The notes: a model not told the origin generated them from the letters alone. Positions 7,500 to 17,983 are shown, numbered from the stretch's first letter. The stretch is 64,000 nucleotides of DNA from Lentzea xinjiangensis (GCF_900110955.1 NZ_FOFR01000003.1:248001-312000), one strand, 5' to 3'. Program-made: numbers and translations.

Positions 7500-10400
7500 G
7501 AGACGCCTCCATGACAGCCGCGTCAACATCCCGGCCCTCGGCGCGCGCGAGGCGCATGGCCTCGAGAACGCGCTGGTAGTCGCCGGGCATGACCTTCGTG
7601 AACGCACCGGCTCGCCGGGTCCAGTCACCGAGCAGCGACGCAGCCACCGCGGAACCGGTGAGCTGGTGGTGCCTGGTGACGGCGTCCTTGAGCCAACGCA
7701 GGTCCTCGGCGCTGAGGCGCTGCAGATTCACCATCTCCTGGTTCACCGACAACGGGTCCAGGTCGAGCACGTACGCGATACCGCCGGACATGCCGGCCGC
7801 GACGTTGCGCCCGGTCGGCCCGAGCACCACGGCCCGGCCACCGGTCATGTACTCGAACGCGTGGTCGCCCACGCCCTCCGCGACCAGCAACGCGCCGGAG
7901 TTGCGCACGCCGAAGCGTTCGCCGACGCGGCCGCGCAGGAACACCTCACCGGACGTGGCGCCGTAGCCGATCACGTTGCCCGCGATGACCTGGTCCTCGG
8001 CGCGGAAGGGCGCGTCGTCGTGCGGCCGGACGATGATCCGCCCGCCGGACAGGCCCTTGCCGACGTAGTCGTTCGCGTCGCCGACCATCTCGAGCGTGAT
8101 GCCGCGCGGCAGGAACGCGCCGAGCGACTGGCCGGCGGACCCGGTCAGCTTCACCCGGATCGTGTCGTCCTCCAGGCCCTCGCCACCGAAGCGGCGGGTG
8201 ACCTCGGCGCCGAGCAGGGTGCCGACCGTGCGGTTGACGTTGCGGACCGGCAGCTCCAGGGTGACCTGGTGCGCGTCCTCCAGCGCCGCCTCGGCGAGCT
8301 GGATCAGCGTGCGGTCGAGCGCCTTGTCCAGGCCGTGGTCCTGGTCGCGGACCTTGCGCTTCGCCGTCGGGCACGGCGTCTCCGGCACCTCGAACACCGG
8401 CTCGAGGTTCAGGCCCCCGGTCTTCCAGTGCTCGATCGCCTCGTCCTTGTCGAGCAGCTCGGCGTGGCCCACGGCCTCGTCGATCGTGCGGAACCCGAGC
8501 TCCGCCAGCAGCTCGCGGGCCTCCTGCGCCACGAACTCGAAGAAGTTCACGACGTGATCGGCCTGGCCGGTGTAGCGGGCGCGCAGGTCCGGGTTCTGCG
8601 TGGCGACGCCGACCGGGCACGTGTCCAGGTGGCAGACGCGCATCATCACGCAGCCCGCGACGATCAGCGGCGCCGTGGCGAAGCCGAACTCCTCCGCGCC
8701 CAGCAGCGCGGCGACCACGACGTCGCGGCCGGTGCGCATCGCACCGTCGACCTGGACGGTGATGCGGTCCCGCAAGCCGTTGAGCAGCAACGTCTGCTGG
8801 GTCTCGGCGAGGCCGATCTCCCACGGCGTGCCCGCGTGCTTGAGCGAGTTCATCGGCGAGGCCCCGGTGCCGCCGTCGTAACCGGAGATCAGCACGACGT
8901 CGGCGTGCGCCTTGGCGACACCCGCCGCGACCGTGCCCACACCGATCGACGAGACGAGCTTCACGTGCACCCGTGCCTGCTCGTTCGCGTTCTTCAGGTC
9001 GTGGATGAGCTGCGCCAGGTCCTCGATCGAGTAGATGTCGTGGTGCGGCGGCGGCGAGATCAGGCCGACACCCGGCGTGGAGTGCCGCGTGCGCGCCACC
9101 CACGGGTAGACCTTGAAGCCGGGCAGCTGGCCGCCCTCGCCGGGCTTCGCGCCCTGCGCCATCTTGATCTGGATGTCCGTGGCGTTCACGAGGTACTCGC
9201 TCGTGACGCCGAACCGTCCACTCGCGACCTGCTTGACCGCGGAACGCCGCGCCGGGTCGTACAGGCGCTCGCGGTCCTCGCCGCCCTCACCGCTGTTGGA
9301 ACGGCCGCCGAGGCGGTTCATCGCGATGGCGAGGGTCTCGTGCGCCTCGGCCGAGATCGAGCCGTACGACATGGCGCCGGTGTTGAAGCGCTTGACGATC
9401 GAGCTGACCGGCTCGACCTCGTCGATCGGGATCGGCGTGCGGCCCTCGGTGCGGAACTTGAACAGGCCGCGCAACGTGCCGCCCTGCCGCGAGATGCGCT
9501 CGACCTCCGCCGTGTACCGGCGGAAGACGTCCTCCTTGCGCGTCTTCGTGGCGTGCTGGAGCAGGAACACCGTCTCCGGCGTGAACAGGTGCAGCTCGCC
9601 CTCGCGGCGGTAGGCGTACTCACCGCCGACCTCGAGCCTGCGGTGCGCGCGGTCGGTCGGGTTGTCCGGGTAGGCGCGGCGGTGGCGCAGCGCGACCTCC
9701 TCGGCGAGCACGTCCATGCCGGCGCCGCCGAGCTTGGACTGCGTGCCGGTGAAGTACTCGTCCAGCAGGTCGTTCGACAGGCCGACCGCCTCGAAGATCT
9801 GCGCCGCGGTGTAGGCGCCGACGGTCGAGATGCCCATCTTCGACATGATCTTCAGGACGCCCTTCACGAGCGCCTTGACGTAGTTGCGGATCGCCTTGTG
9901 CGCGGGCACGCCGGTGATGGCGCCCTGGCTGATCAGGTCCTCGATCGTCTCGAAGGCGAGGTACGGGTTCACCGCGGCGGCGCCGTAGCTCAGCAGGGCG
10001 GCGACGTGGTGGACCTCGCGGCAGTCGCCGGACTCGACGACGAGCGCGACGCGCAGGCGTTCCTTGGTGCGCACCAGGTGGTGGTGCACCGCGGAGACGA
10101 GCAGCAGCGACGGGATCGGCGCCATCCGGTGGTCGGAGTCGCGGTCGCTCAGCACCAGCGTGCGCGCGCCGTTCGCGATGGCCTCGGAGGCCTCGCGCCG
10201 GACGCGTTCGACCGCCGCGGCGAGCGCCTCGCCGCCACCGTCCACCTCGTACAGTCCGGAGAGGACGGTGCAGGCGAAGCCCGGCAGGTCGCCGTCGTCG
10301 TTGATGTGGATGAGCTTCGCGAGCTCGTCGTTGTCGATGACCGGGTAGTCGAGCGTCACGTGGCGGCACGAGACCGGGCCGGGGTCGAGCAGGTTCTGCT

Positions 10401-12015
10401 CGGGGCCCATCACGCGCGAGACCGACGTGACGATCTCCTCGCGGATCGCGTCCAGCGGCGGGTTCGTCACCTGCGCGAAGTTCTGCACGAAGTAGTCGTA
10501 GAGCAGCCGGGAGCGCTGGCTGAGCGCCGCGACCGGGGTGTCCGTGCCCATCGAGGCGAGCGGCTCGGCGCCCGTGACCGACATGGGCGTGAGCAGGATC
10601 CGCAGCTCCTCCTCGGTGTAGCCGAAGGTGAGCTGGCGGCGCACGACCGACTCGTGGCTCTGCACCACGTGCTCGCGGTCGGACAGGTCGGCGAGGTCGA
10701 GCAGGCCGGCGTGCAGCCACTCGTCGTAGGGCTGCTCGGAGGCCAGCCGCGACTTGAGCTCGTCGTCGTCGATGATCCGGCCCTCGGTGGTGTCCACCAG
10801 GAACATGCGGCCGGGCTGCAGGCGGCCCTTCGCGACGACCTGGTCGGACGGCACGTCGAGCACGCCGGTCTCGGACGCCAGCACGACGCGGCCGTCCGAG
10901 GTCTGCCACCAGCGGGCGGGGCGCAGGCCGTTGCGGTCGAGCACCGCGCCGACGATCTCGCCGTCGGTGAACGTGACGCAGGCGGGGCCGTCCCACGGCT
11001 CCATCAGGCTCGCGTGGAACTGGTAGAACGCGCGGCGCTTCGGGTCCATCGTGGCGTGGTTCTCCCACGCCTCCGGGATCATCATCAGCACCGCGTGCGG
11101 CAGGCTGCGGCCGCCGAGGTGCAGCAGCTCCAGCACCTCGTCGAAGCTCGCCGAGTCCGACCCGTCCGGGTCGCAGATCGGGAACAGGCGCGCGAGGTCA
11201 CCGGGGATGAGATCGCTGTCCAGCAACGCTTCGCGAGCGCGCATGCGGTTGCGGTTGCCGCGCACGGTGTTGATCTCACCGTTGTGCGCGACGAACCGGA
11301 ACGGGTGCGCGAGCGGCCACGAGGGGAACGTGTTCGTGGAGAACCGGCTGTGCACCAGCGCGATCGCCGTGAAGAGGCGCTCGTCGTGCAGGTCGGGGAA
11401 GAACGCCGGCAACTGCTCGGTCGTCAGCATTCCCTTGTAGACGATCGTGCGCGACGAGAGCGACGGGAAGTAGACGCTGCCCTCGTGCTCGACCCGCTTG
11501 CGCAGGCAGAAGGCCAGGCGGTCGAGCGCGATGCCCGCCTCGTCCCGGGTGCCCTTCACGAACAGCTGCGCGAAGTGCGGCGCGACCGACAGCGCGGTCG
11601 GGCCGACGCCGGCCGTCTCCGGGTCGACCGGCACGTCGCGCCAGCCGAGGACGACGAGGTTCTCCTCCTCGGCGATGCGCTCGATCTGCCGCATCGCGTC
11701 GGCGCGTTCTTCCGGCTCGAACGGGAGGAAGGCGATCCCCGCCGCGTACTGCCCGCGTTCCGGCAGGTCGAACCCGGCGACCGCGCGCAGGAACTCGTCC
11801 GGTAGCTGCAGGAGGATGCCCGCACCGTCACCCGAGGTGGGTTCGGCGCCGGCCGCGCCCCGGTGCTCCAGGTTCGCCAGCGCGGTCAGGGCATCGCTCA
11901 CGATGCCGTGGGAACGCCTGCCCTGGATGTCGGCCACCATGGCGACACCACAGGCGTCGCGCTCGTCAGCGGGGTCGTAGAGACCCTGGGGGCCGGGGAT
12001 GGCGGAGAAGATCAC
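7492..12015 (-). CDS. gltB: glutamate synthase (NADPH) large subunit
   Basis: A 1507-residue protein with all three parts of GltB: the N-terminal glutaminase, the FMN/3Fe-4S synthase domain, and the C-terminal beta-helix (GXGXG) domain. The nucleophile is C22 ([13 protein letters not shown]), so a 21-residue propeptide is probably removed. [31 protein letters not shown] and the cluster [15 protein letters not shown] mark the synthase domain. The start is GTG 12013-12015, 8 nt after AAGGAGG. It is the first gene of gltBD, which assimilates ammonium with glutamine synthetase. The very long open frame on the opposite strand is a codon-bias shadow. Confidence 0.97.
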   Translation of the reverse strand: MIFSAIPGPQGLYDPADERDACGVAMVADIQGRRSHGIVSDALTALANLEHRGAAGAEPTSGDGAGILLQLPDEFLRAVAGFDLPERGQYAAGIAFLPFEPEERADAMRQIERIAEEENLVVLGWRDVPVDPETAGVGPTALSVAPHFAQLFVKGTRDEAGIALDRLAFCLRKRVEHEGSVYFPSLSSRTIVYKGMLTTEQLPAFFPDLHDERLFTAIALVHSRFSTNTFPSWPLAHPFRFVAHNGEINTVRGNRNRMRAREALLDSDLIPGDLARLFPICDPDGSDSASFDEVLELLHLGGRSLPHAVLMMIPEAWENHATMDPKRRAFYQFHASLMEPWDGPACVTFTDGEIVGAVLDRNGLRPARWWQTSDGRVVLASETGVLDVPSDQVVAKGRLQPGRMFLVDTTEGRIIDDDELKSRLASEQPYDEWLHAGLLDLADLSDREHVVQSHESVVRRQLTFGYTEEELRILLTPMSVTGAEPLASMGTDTPVAALSQRSRLLYDYFVQNFAQVTNPPLDAIREEIVTSVSRVMGPEQNLLDPGPVSCRHVTLDYPVIDNDELAKLIHINDDGDLPGFACTVLSGLYEVDGGGEALAAAVERVRREASEAIANGARTLVLSDRDSDHRMAPIPSLLLVSAVHHHLVRTKERLRVALVVESGDCREVHHVAALLSYGAAAVNPYLAFETIEDLISQGAITGVPAHKAIRNYVKALVKGVLKIMSKMGISTVGAYTAAQIFEAVGLSNDLLDEYFTGTQSKLGGAGMDVLAEEVALRHRRAYPDNPTDRAHRRLEVGGEYAYRREGELHLFTPETVFLLQHATKTRKEDVFRRYTAEVERISRQGGTLRGLFKFRTEGRTPIPIDEVEPVSSIVKRFNTGAMSYGSISAEAHETLAIAMNRLGGRSNSGEGGEDRERLYDPARRSAVKQVASGRFGVTSEYLVNATDIQIKMAQGAKPGEGGQLPGFKVYPWVARTRHSTPGVGLISPPPHHDIYSIEDLAQLIHDLKNANEQARVHVKLVSSIGVGTVAAGVAKAHADVVLISGYDGGTGASPMNSLKHAGTPWEIGLAETQQTLLLNGLRDRITVQVDGAMRTGRDVVVAALLGAEEFGFATAPLIVAGCVMMRVCHLDTCPVGVATQNPDLRARYTGQADHVVNFFEFVAQEARELLAELGFRTIDEAVGHAELLDKDEAIEHWKTGGLNLEPVFEVPETPCPTAKRKVRDQDHGLDKALDRTLIQLAEAALEDAHQVTLELPVRNVNRTVGTLLGAEVTRRFGGEGLEDDTIRVKLTGSAGQSLGAFLPRGITLEMVGDANDYVGKGLSGGRIIVRPHDDAPFRAEDQVIAGNVIGYGATSGEVFLRGRVGERFGVRNSGALLVAEGVGDHAFEYMTGGRAVVLGPTGRNVAAGMSGGIAYVLDLDPLSVNQEMVNLQRLSAEDLRWLKDAVTRHHQLTGSAVAASLLGDWTRRAGAFTKVMPGDYQRVLEAMRLARAEGRDVDAAVMEASRG

Positions 12016-12449
12016 TGCGCAGACCTCCTTCGTCGTCCTCGCGTAAAGAACTGATGTCCCTCGTGCTCAGACCTCGTACCAACAGGTGGGAGCACGGGAC
12101 GACGATGGCCCGCGTGTTGACGCGACTTTAACAGCCGCGAAACCCAGCGACACCCGCCAATGGGTGATCTAGGTCATGGATGTGTAACGATTCCTCGCTG
12201 AGGAGCGACATTGCGGCCAACGCCGGCGTTCGTCACGACCGATCCAGCGTAACCGAACGTTCAACTTCGGCCAGCCCGATGAGAGTTGCGTGACATTCCC
12301 GAGTTGGCAGTGCATCCACCGGGTGACCAACTCCGTTCGCTGGTCACCGGCCTGCCGTCCCAGTTAGCGGACGCTCACCTCGGCTACTTTGACCCGTGCG
12401 CGCACCGTCCATTCCGCGCCCCGAAGTTGTTCCCTGCCAAACGAGAACG
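12016..12449. other. intergenic region upstream of gltB
   Basis: This stretch between dctA's terminator and gltB holds no gene I can support. It contains the gltB ribosome site, a possible nitrogen-regulator site (TTAAC-AGCCGC-GAAAC, 12128-12143), and a hairpin CCGGG-TGACCA / TGGTCACCGG (12319-12350, one bulge) that may be a second terminator or a leader structure. AT content is locally higher at 12170-12200 (GGATGTGTAACGATTCC), where the gltB promoter probably lies. Confidence 0.5.
12128..12143. promoter_or_regulatory. possible GlnR-type box upstream of gltBD
   Basis: TTAAC-N6-GAAAC resembles the actinobacterial GlnR consensus gTnAC-N6-GaAAC with one mismatch. Position 110-130 nt upstream of gltB is plausible for nitrogen control, but a single imperfect match is weak evidence. 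Confidence 0.25.
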
Positions 12450-12489
12450 AGGTCCCCTGCTCCCGGCACGCGGCGGGAGCGGGGGACCT
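12450..12489 (-). terminator. terminator of dctA
   Basis: A 16-bp stem (12450-12465 with 12474-12489, one G-U/wobble position) with an 8-nt loop, 66 bp beyond the dctA stop in the direction of transcription. It is followed on the minus strand by a moderately T-rich run (TCGTTCTCGTTTGG). Confidence 0.8.
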
Positions 12490-12554
12490 CGGCATACGTG
12501 GAGGTCTGGTCACGTGGCCGGGGGCGCGCTGAGCCGCCCCCGGCCACGGACGCA

Positions 12555-13913
12555 CTAGTGGGCCGCGACCGGCTCCTTCTTGTCCTCGCCCTCGCCGGTC
12601 TGCTGCGCCAGCAGGTCGTCGACGTCGACGAGGTCCGGGTTGTCGAGCACCTCGCGCAGGCGGTCCTTGTCGAGCGCCTTCTGCCAGGCGGCGACGACCA
12701 GGGAGCCCACGCCGTTGCCGATCACGTTGGTGATGGCGCGGGCCTCGGACATGAAGCGGTCGATGCCGACGATCAGCGCGATGCCGACCGCGGGGATGGC
12801 CGAGTGAGCCTCGAAGGCCTGCAGCGAGGCGGCCAGGGTGACCAGACCGGCGCCGGTGACACCCGCCGCGCCCTTCGACGCGATCAGCATGAACAGCAGC
12901 AGGCCGATCTGCACGCCGATCGACACGTCGTGGCCGGTGGCCTGGGCGATGAAGATCGCGCCCATGGTCAGGTAGATGCAGGTGCCGTCGAGGTTGAACG
13001 AGTAGCCGGTCGGGATGGTGAGCCCGACGACCGACTTCTGCGCGCCCGCCGCCTCGAGCTTGACCATCATCCGCGGCAGCACCGACTCGCTCGACGACGT
13101 GCCGAGCACGATCAGGATCTCGTCCTTGATGTAGCGCAGGAACTTCAGCAGGTTGAAGCCCGCGAACTTCGCCACCAGCCCGAGCACGACGACGATGAAC
13201 ACGATGCACGTGGCGTAGAACGAGCCCATCAGCCAGAGCAGCTTGCCGAGCACGCTGCCGCCGAACTTGCCGACGGTGTAGGCGATGCCGCCGAAGGCGC
13301 CGATCGGGGCGACGTACATGACGAGCTTGATGATGCCGAACATCACCTTGGACAGCGTCTCCATCGCGGAGACGACCTTGGCGCCGCGCTCACCCATGCC
13401 GGCCACCGCGACCGCCACCAGGATCGCGACGACGAGCACCTGGATCAGCTGGCCGTCGGTGAACGCGCTGACGAACGACTTCGGCACCAGGCTCAGGATG
13501 AAGCCGGTGACGCCGGTCTCCGCGCTCGCGGCGGACTTCAGCGTGGCGTCGGCCTGGCTCGCGTTCAGCGTGATCTCGCCGCCGTGGTGACCCGGCTGCA
13601 CGATGTTCACGACGAGCAGGCCGATGGCGAGCGCCACCGTCGTCATCGCGGTGAAGTACAGGATGGTCCGCAGTGCGAGCCCGCCCGCCTTGGCGAGGTT
13701 CCCCAGCCCCGCGATGCCGACGATGATCGTCGCGAAGATGGTGGGCGCGATGACGACCTTGACGAGGTTGACGAACAGGTCGGCGAGCCACTTCATCTCG
13801 GACGCCTGTTTCGGGAACAGGAAGCCGACCGCCGCGCCGAGCACGATGGAGACCAGCACCCAGAAGTAGAGGTGCCTGTAGATCGGTTTGCGGCCTGTGG
13901 TGGTGGTCGCCAC
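12555..13913 (-). CDS. dctA: C4-dicarboxylate:cation symporter
   Basis: A 452-residue membrane protein of the dicarboxylate/amino acid:cation symporter family, importing succinate, fumarate or malate with cations. The start GTG (13911-13913) follows AGGAGG by 4 nt, so the longer open frame upstream is not used. Family signatures are the serine-rich hairpin LGTSSSESVLPRM, the substrate motif TIPTGYSFNLDGT, and TNVIGNGVGSLVVAAW near the C-terminus, plus about eight helices. The neighbours are a divergent TAXI solute receptor and, beyond it, a two-component system, a set-up that resembles ligand-responsive control of C4-dicarboxylate uptake. Confidence 0.93.
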   Translation of the reverse strand: MATTTTGRKPIYRHLYFWVLVSIVLGAAVGFLFPKQASEMKWLADLFVNLVKVVIAPTIFATIIVGIAGLGNLAKAGGLALRTILYFTAMTTVALAIGLLVVNIVQPGHHGGEITLNASQADATLKSAASAETGVTGFILSLVPKSFVSAFTDGQLIQVLVVAILVAVAVAGMGERGAKVVSAMETLSKVMFGIIKLVMYVAPIGAFGGIAYTVGKFGGSVLGKLLWLMGSFYATCIVFIVVVLGLVAKFAGFNLLKFLRYIKDEILIVLGTSSSESVLPRMMVKLEAAGAQKSVVGLTIPTGYSFNLDGTCIYLTMGAIFIAQATGHDVSIGVQIGLLLFMLIASKGAAGVTGAGLVTLAASLQAFEAHSAIPAVGIALIVGIDRFMSEARAITNVIGNGVGSLVVAAWQKALDKDRLREVLDNPDLVDVDDLLAQQTGEGEDKKEPVAAH

Positions 13914-14012
13914 TGTTCCTCCTCGAACATCGCGTTGGGTAGGAGGGTGAGCCGCGCCACGCACCCCGACAAGGCGACGTCCGGAAACTTCAGACAGCCC
14001 TGACGTAACAGC

Positions 14013-14018
14013 TAGGCT
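14013..14018 (+). promoter_or_regulatory. -10 element TAGGCT of the TAXI receptor gene
   Basis: TAGGCT ends 6 nt before the GTG start at 14025, the spacing expected for a leaderless transcript. There is no ribosome site, which supports this start. Confidence 0.6.
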
Positions 14019-14024
14019 TCGCCG

Positions 14025-14924
14025 GTGTCGCTCAGCCGTCGCACCCTTCTGGTAGGGGCCTCGTTCGCACTGGTGGGGTGCACCCCGCGCAGGGTCGAGG
14101 CACCCGCCGAGCTGGTGCTCGCGACCGGTCCGGAGGGCGCCGTCTTCCGCGAGGTCGGCGGAGCGCTGGCGGCCGCGCTGGCCGAGCAGTTCCCCGGCAC
14201 GAAGGTGACCGCCATCCCGACCGCCGCGTCGGTGGAGAACCTGCAACTGCTGCGCTCCGGTCACGCGCAGCTCGCGCTGTCCTCTTTGGACCCGATCGAC
14301 GACCCGCAGAGCGTCCGCGCGGTCGGCAGGCTCTACGACAGCTTCCTGCAGATCGCCGTGCCGGCGGCGTCGCCGATCCGGACCTTCGCCGACCTCGCCG
14401 GCAAGCGGATCTCGGTGGGGCCCACCGGCTCCGGCACGGAGTTCACCGCCAAGCGGATGCTGGAGTTCTTCCGCGTGTCCGCGGTGGACGAACGCATGGC
14501 GCACGCGGAGGCCTCACGCCGCGTCGCCGAGGGGTCACTCGACGCGATGCTGGCGCTGACCGGCATCCCGACGCCCGCGATCACCGACCTGGAGGGGGAC
14601 GTGCGGCTGGTCGACATCCCCGCCGAGGCGGTGGCGCTGGCCGACGCGCACCCCGGCCCGTACATCCCGGCGACCATCCCCAGCACGACCTACGAGGGCG
14701 TGCCGCCGAACCGCACGTTCGCGGTGCCGAACCTGCTGCTGGCGCGCGAGTCGCTGAGCGCGGACGTGGTGGAGGTCGTGACGCGCACGGTGTTCACCGA
14801 GACGGCGCGGATCGTGGAGGGGCACCCGGAGGCGTCGCGGATCAACGTCCGCACCGGCATCGCCACCGGCCAGGTGCCGCTGCACGACGGCGCTACGCGC
14901 TGGTTCCGCTCCGTGAAGCGCTGA
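14025..14924 (+). CDS. TAXI-family solute-binding lipoprotein (orphan TRAP receptor)
   Basis: A 299-residue exported receptor. The N-terminus SRRTLLVGASFALVGC has a twin arginine (R5-R6) and a lipobox with C19, so it is probably a Tat-exported lipoprotein. The mature part has TAXI features: LATGPEGAVFREVGGALAAAL, PTAASVENLQLLRSGHAQLAL, FADLAGKRISVGPTGSGTE and the late TYEGVPPNRTFAVPNLL. TAXI proteins normally feed TRAP permeases, but no DctQM genes are present. Its 3' end overlaps the histidine kinase 3' end by 32 bp, and it is divergent from dctA. It may present a C4-dicarboxylate or glutamate-like ligand to the sensor kinase; that is inference. Confidence 0.85.
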   Translation: MSLSRRTLLVGASFALVGCTPRRVEAPAELVLATGPEGAVFREVGGALAAALAEQFPGTKVTAIPTAASVENLQLLRSGHAQLALSSLDPIDDPQSVRAVGRLYDSFLQIAVPAASPIRTFADLAGKRISVGPTGSGTEFTAKRMLEFFRVSAVDERMAHAEASRRVAEGSLDAMLALTGIPTPAITDLEGDVRLVDIPAEAVALADAHPGPYIPATIPSTTYEGVPPNRTFAVPNLLLARESLSADVVEVVTRTVFTETARIVEGHPEASRINVRTGIATGQVPLHDGATRWFRSVKR

Positions 14925-16266
14925 GGGAGATCTTCGCGTCCAGCCCGGGACCGGCGTCGTGCAGCGTGAGCGTGCCGCCCGCCGACTCGATGAGCTCGGC
15001 GCAGATCGCGAGGCCGAGCCCGGTGCCCGCGATGTTCTGGTGCTTGGTGGCGCGCCAGAACCGCTGCAGCGCCAGTTCCCGCTCCTCGTCGCCGAGACCG
15101 TCGCCGTCGTCGATGACGTGCAGCTCGCCGGGCTTGCCGGTGACGACGACCTCGCTCGCGCCGGCGAGCCGGATGGCGTTGCTGACGAGCTCGTCCAGCA
15201 CGCTGCCCAGCCCGCCCGGCGGCTCCTGCATGGTGAGACCCGCCGGCACGTCGACCCGCAGCCGCACCCCGGCCATGCTCGCGAGCGCCTGCCAGCCCGG
15301 CCGGTGCGTGGCGAGGAGCTGGTCGATCTCGACGGGCTCGGTCCGCCGGGCGCTGTCGAGCCGCGTCGCCGCGAGGAGCGTGTCGAGCACGCGGCCCATC
15401 TCCTCGGCCTCGTCGACGGCGATCTGGTGGGCCTCCCTGCCGTGCTCGTCCCGCACGTGCGGTTCGAGGTTGTCGACGGCGAGCCGCAGGCTGGCCAGCG
15501 GGTTGCGGAGCTGGTGCGAGGCGTCGGCGACGAACGCCCTCTGCCGGTTCAGCGCCCTGCCGACCACGTCGACCATGGTGTTGAAGCTCTTCGCGAGCCT
15601 CCTGAGCTCCGGCGGCCCGCCCACCTCGTCCGCCCGCACGTCGAGGTTGCCCTGGGCGACCGCCGCGGTGGCCTCGTCGAGCCTGCTGACGGGCCGCAGC
15701 ACCCACCGCGACATGGGCCAGGCGGCGGCGACCACGGCCAGCATCGGCGCGAGGCCCGCCAACGCCATGAGCCCCCACTGGCGCAGCACCTCGGTGCGCA
15801 GCCCGCGCGTCGGCGAGATGGTGACCACCGCGGCCACGACCTCGCTGTCCCGCCCGACCGGTTCGACGACGACCAGCGGCCCGGTGCGCCACGGCCAGCC
15901 CGTGTAGCCGGGCTCCGGCCGCACACCGCCGTTCAGCGCGGTGTTGAGCGCTCGCGTGACCTCGGGATCGGCACTCGGGTCGAACCCCTGCCGGGACGTC
16001 AGCACGATCCCCTTGTCGGCGCTGATGAGCGCGACGGGGATGTCGTAGAGGTGGTCGTAGCGCTGGATCTCCTGGCTGAGGGCCTCCAGCCGGCCGGACT
16101 GCAGCGCGCTCTCGCCGAGCGAGGCGAACCGGCTCGCGTCACCGAGGCGGTCGAGGTAGGTGGTCTGCGTCTCGCGCTGCACCACCGCGGACGCCAACGG
16201 GATGCCGAGCGCCGCGACCAGGGCGACGAGCAGCGGAACGGTGATGACGAGCAGTCGGCGGAGCAT
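14893..16266 (-). CDS. two-component sensor histidine kinase
   Basis: A 457-residue membrane kinase. A first helix (LLVITVPLLVALVAALGIPLASA), an extracytoplasmic sensor region of about 130 residues, a second helix (GLMALAGLAPMLAVVAAAW), a HAMP linker (RPVSRLDEATAAVAQGNLDV), the phospho-acceptor H251 in ASHQLRNPLASL, and ATPase boxes (ELVSNAIRL, IDDGDGLGDEE, GTGLGLAICAELIE) are all present. The ATG start is at 16264-16266, 48 bp after the response regulator; lgt, regulator and kinase share one strand. The 3' end overlaps the convergent TAXI receptor gene, so sensor and receptor may act in one pathway. Confidence 0.93.
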   Translation of the reverse strand: MLRRLLVITVPLLVALVAALGIPLASAVVQRETQTTYLDRLGDASRFASLGESALQSGRLEALSQEIQRYDHLYDIPVALISADKGIVLTSRQGFDPSADPEVTRALNTALNGGVRPEPGYTGWPWRTGPLVVVEPVGRDSEVVAAVVTISPTRGLRTEVLRQWGLMALAGLAPMLAVVAAAWPMSRWVLRPVSRLDEATAAVAQGNLDVRADEVGGPPELRRLAKSFNTMVDVVGRALNRQRAFVADASHQLRNPLASLRLAVDNLEPHVRDEHGREAHQIAVDEAEEMGRVLDTLLAATRLDSARRTEPVEIDQLLATHRPGWQALASMAGVRLRVDVPAGLTMQEPPGGLGSVLDELVSNAIRLAGASEVVVTGKPGELHVIDDGDGLGDEERELALQRFWRATKHQNIAGTGLGLAICAELIESAGGTLTLHDAGPGLDAKISLSASRSGTSA

Positions 16267-16314
16267 CAGCGGAGATTGTTCCGCACCGGCCTGTGGATGT
16301 CTTTCGGACGCTCG

Positions 16315-16977
16315 TCACGTGGCGAGCCGGTACCCCACACCCCGGACGGTCTCGATCTTGACGTGCTCGCCGAGCTTCCCCCGCAACGCCGCGATGTGCG
16401 TGTCCAGCGTCCGCGACGGCGCCTCCCAGTGCGCCTGCCAGACCTGGTCCACGATGAAGTCGCGGCTCACCACCTCGCCCGCCCGCGTCGCGAGCAGGGC
16501 GAGCAGGTCGAACTCCTTGCGGGTCAACGACAGCGGCACGCCGTCCAGCGTGACGGCCCGCGTCGACGCCGAGAGCCGCAGCGGGCCCACCCGCACCGGG
16601 CCGTCGCTCTCCGGACCGGCGCGGTGGGTGCGGGTGCGCCTCAGGACCGCCTCGATGCGCGCGAGCAGCTCGGACGTGCCGAACGGCTTCACCACGTAGT
16701 CGTCGGCGCCCGCGCGCAGGCCGAGCACGCGCTCGCGTTCCTCACCGCGGGCCGTCACCGTGATGACTGCGGTGCCCGGACGGTGCCGCAGCTCGCGCAG
16801 CACGTCCAGGCCGTCGCCATCGGGCAGACCGAGGTCGAGCAGCACCACGTCGGCGGGCGCGGCACGCAGCGCGTCGGCGGCCGTGGCCACCCGATGCACC
16901 TCGTAGCCGGCGTGCCGCAACGCGGTCAGCAGGCCCCTGGCCACCCGGTCGTCATCCTCGACGACGAGCACGCGCAC
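16315..16977 (-). CDS. OmpR/PhoB-type response regulator
   Basis: A 220-residue regulator with a receiver domain (acid pocket E7-D8-D9, phospho-acceptor D48 in LLDLGLPDGDGL, switch residues T/S in VTARG, lysine in YVVKPF) and a C-terminal winged helix (LSLTRKEFDLLALLATRAGEVVSRD...HIAALRGKLG...TVRGVGYRL). It lies 3 bp after lgt and 48 bp before the kinase gene, forming one operon. Likely targets are the nearby dctA and TAXI genes, as inferred from position only. Confidence 0.94.
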   Translation of the reverse strand: MRVLVVEDDDRVARGLLTALRHAGYEVHRVATAADALRAAPADVVLLDLGLPDGDGLDVLRELRHRPGTAVITVTARGEERERVLGLRAGADDYVVKPFGTSELLARIEAVLRRTRTHRAGPESDGPVRVGPLRLSASTRAVTLDGVPLSLTRKEFDLLALLATRAGEVVSRDFIVDQVWQAHWEAPSRTLDTHIAALRGKLGEHVKIETVRGVGYRLAT

Positions 16978-16980
16978 AGA

Positions 16981-17970
16981 TCACTCCGGTTTGACCGACT
17001 CCGGGGAGTTCTTCTTCTCGGCGCCTTCGTCGCTCGCCTCCACGACGTCGGCCTTCGCCGGGGCCTCCCCCTCGGCGGCTTCCACCGGCTCCGCGGTGCT
17101 CCGCAGCGCCGCGACGTCCTCACGCCCACCGCGGGACCGGGCGATGACGAAGTAGGCGACCGCGCCGAGGAAGACCACCGCCGACACGAACACGTTCACG
17201 CGCGTGCCGAAGACCAGCGTCGCCTCGTCGGTGCGCATCAGCTCGATCCAGAACCGACCGGCCGTGTACCCGGCGACGTAGAGCGCGAACACCCGCCCGT
17301 GGCCCAGCCGGAACTTCCGGTCCGCCCACACGATCAGCAGGGCGACACCGAGGTTCCACAGCAGCTCGTAGAGGAACGCCGGGTGCACGACCTGGATCGG
17401 CGTGTGGTCGATCGCGACGCCGGCCAGCGCGTCCTCACGCCCCTCCGGCGTGACGCGGCGGTAGATCTCCAGGCCCCACGGCAACGTCGTGTCGCCGCCG
17501 TAGAGCTCCTGGTTGAAGTAGTTGCCGAGCCGCCCGATGGCCTGCGCCACCACGATGCCGGGCGCGAGCGCGTCCGCCAGGGCGGGCAGCGGGATGCCCC
17601 TGCGCCGGCACGCGATCCACGCACCCACGCCACCCAGCGCGATGGCGCCCCAGATGCCGAGGCCACCGTTCCAGATCTCCAGCGCCGCGAGCGGGTCCTT
17701 GCCCGGCCCGAAGTACTTCTGGTTGTCCGTGATGACGTGGTAGAGCCGGCCGCCGACCAGGCCGAACGGCACCGCCCACACGGCGATGTCGGTGACCTCG
17801 CCCTTGATGCCGCCACGGGCGACCCAGCGGCGCTCACCCCACCAGATGGCGACGATGATGCCGGCGATGATGCACAGCGCGTAGGCCCTGATGGGGAGCG
17901 GACCGAGATACCAAACACCACGGTCTGGGCTCGGGATCGTGGCCAGGACGGCGTTCAACCCGTTCAACAC
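16981..17970 (-). CDS. lgt: prolipoprotein diacylglyceryl transferase
   Basis: A 329-residue polytopic membrane enzyme that transfers diacylglyceryl from phosphatidylglycerol to the lipobox cysteine of prelipoproteins. The Lgt signature GRLGNYFNQELYGG is present, with several helices before and after it and the usual IPSPDRGVWYLGPLPIRAYAL opening. The C-terminus carries an acidic/alanine-rich cytoplasmic tail of about 60 residues that is common in actinobacterial Lgt. The start GTG at 17970 is chosen because TACGGT (17978-17983) sits 7 nt before it; GTG at 17979 is the alternative. It is the first gene of an operon with a two-component system. Upstream genes of Pseudonocardiaceae lgt are often trp genes, and here trp is 2 kb away. 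Confidence 0.94.
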   Translation of the reverse strand: MLNGLNAVLATIPSPDRGVWYLGPLPIRAYALCIIAGIIVAIWWGERRWVARGGIKGEVTDIAVWAVPFGLVGGRLYHVITDNQKYFGPGKDPLAALEIWNGGLGIWGAIALGGVGAWIACRRRGIPLPALADALAPGIVVAQAIGRLGNYFNQELYGGDTTLPWGLEIYRRVTPEGREDALAGVAIDHTPIQVVHPAFLYELLWNLGVALLIVWADRKFRLGHGRVFALYVAGYTAGRFWIELMRTDEATLVFGTRVNVFVSAVVFLGAVAYFVIARSRGGREDVAALRSTAEPVEAAEGEAPAKADVVEASDEGAEKKNSPESVKPE

Positions 17971-17977
17971 GTCGACC

Positions 17978-17983
17978 ACCGTA
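17978..17983 (-). promoter_or_regulatory. -10 element TACGGT of lgt
   Basis: TACGGT on the minus strand followed by 7 nt and the GTG at 17970; fits a leaderless lgt transcript and decides between two in-frame GTG starts. Confidence 0.45.

Noticed and set aside
7666..11805. A 1379-codon open frame opposite gltB
   Set aside because: It is a mirror of gltB codon bias (His/Arg/Val/Ala-rich, no domain); gltB is complete and in the expected operon.
12286..12558. Possible 90-residue gene in the gltB-dctA gap
   Set aside because: No ribosome site or -10, it runs through the dctA terminator, and the product has no recognisable feature.
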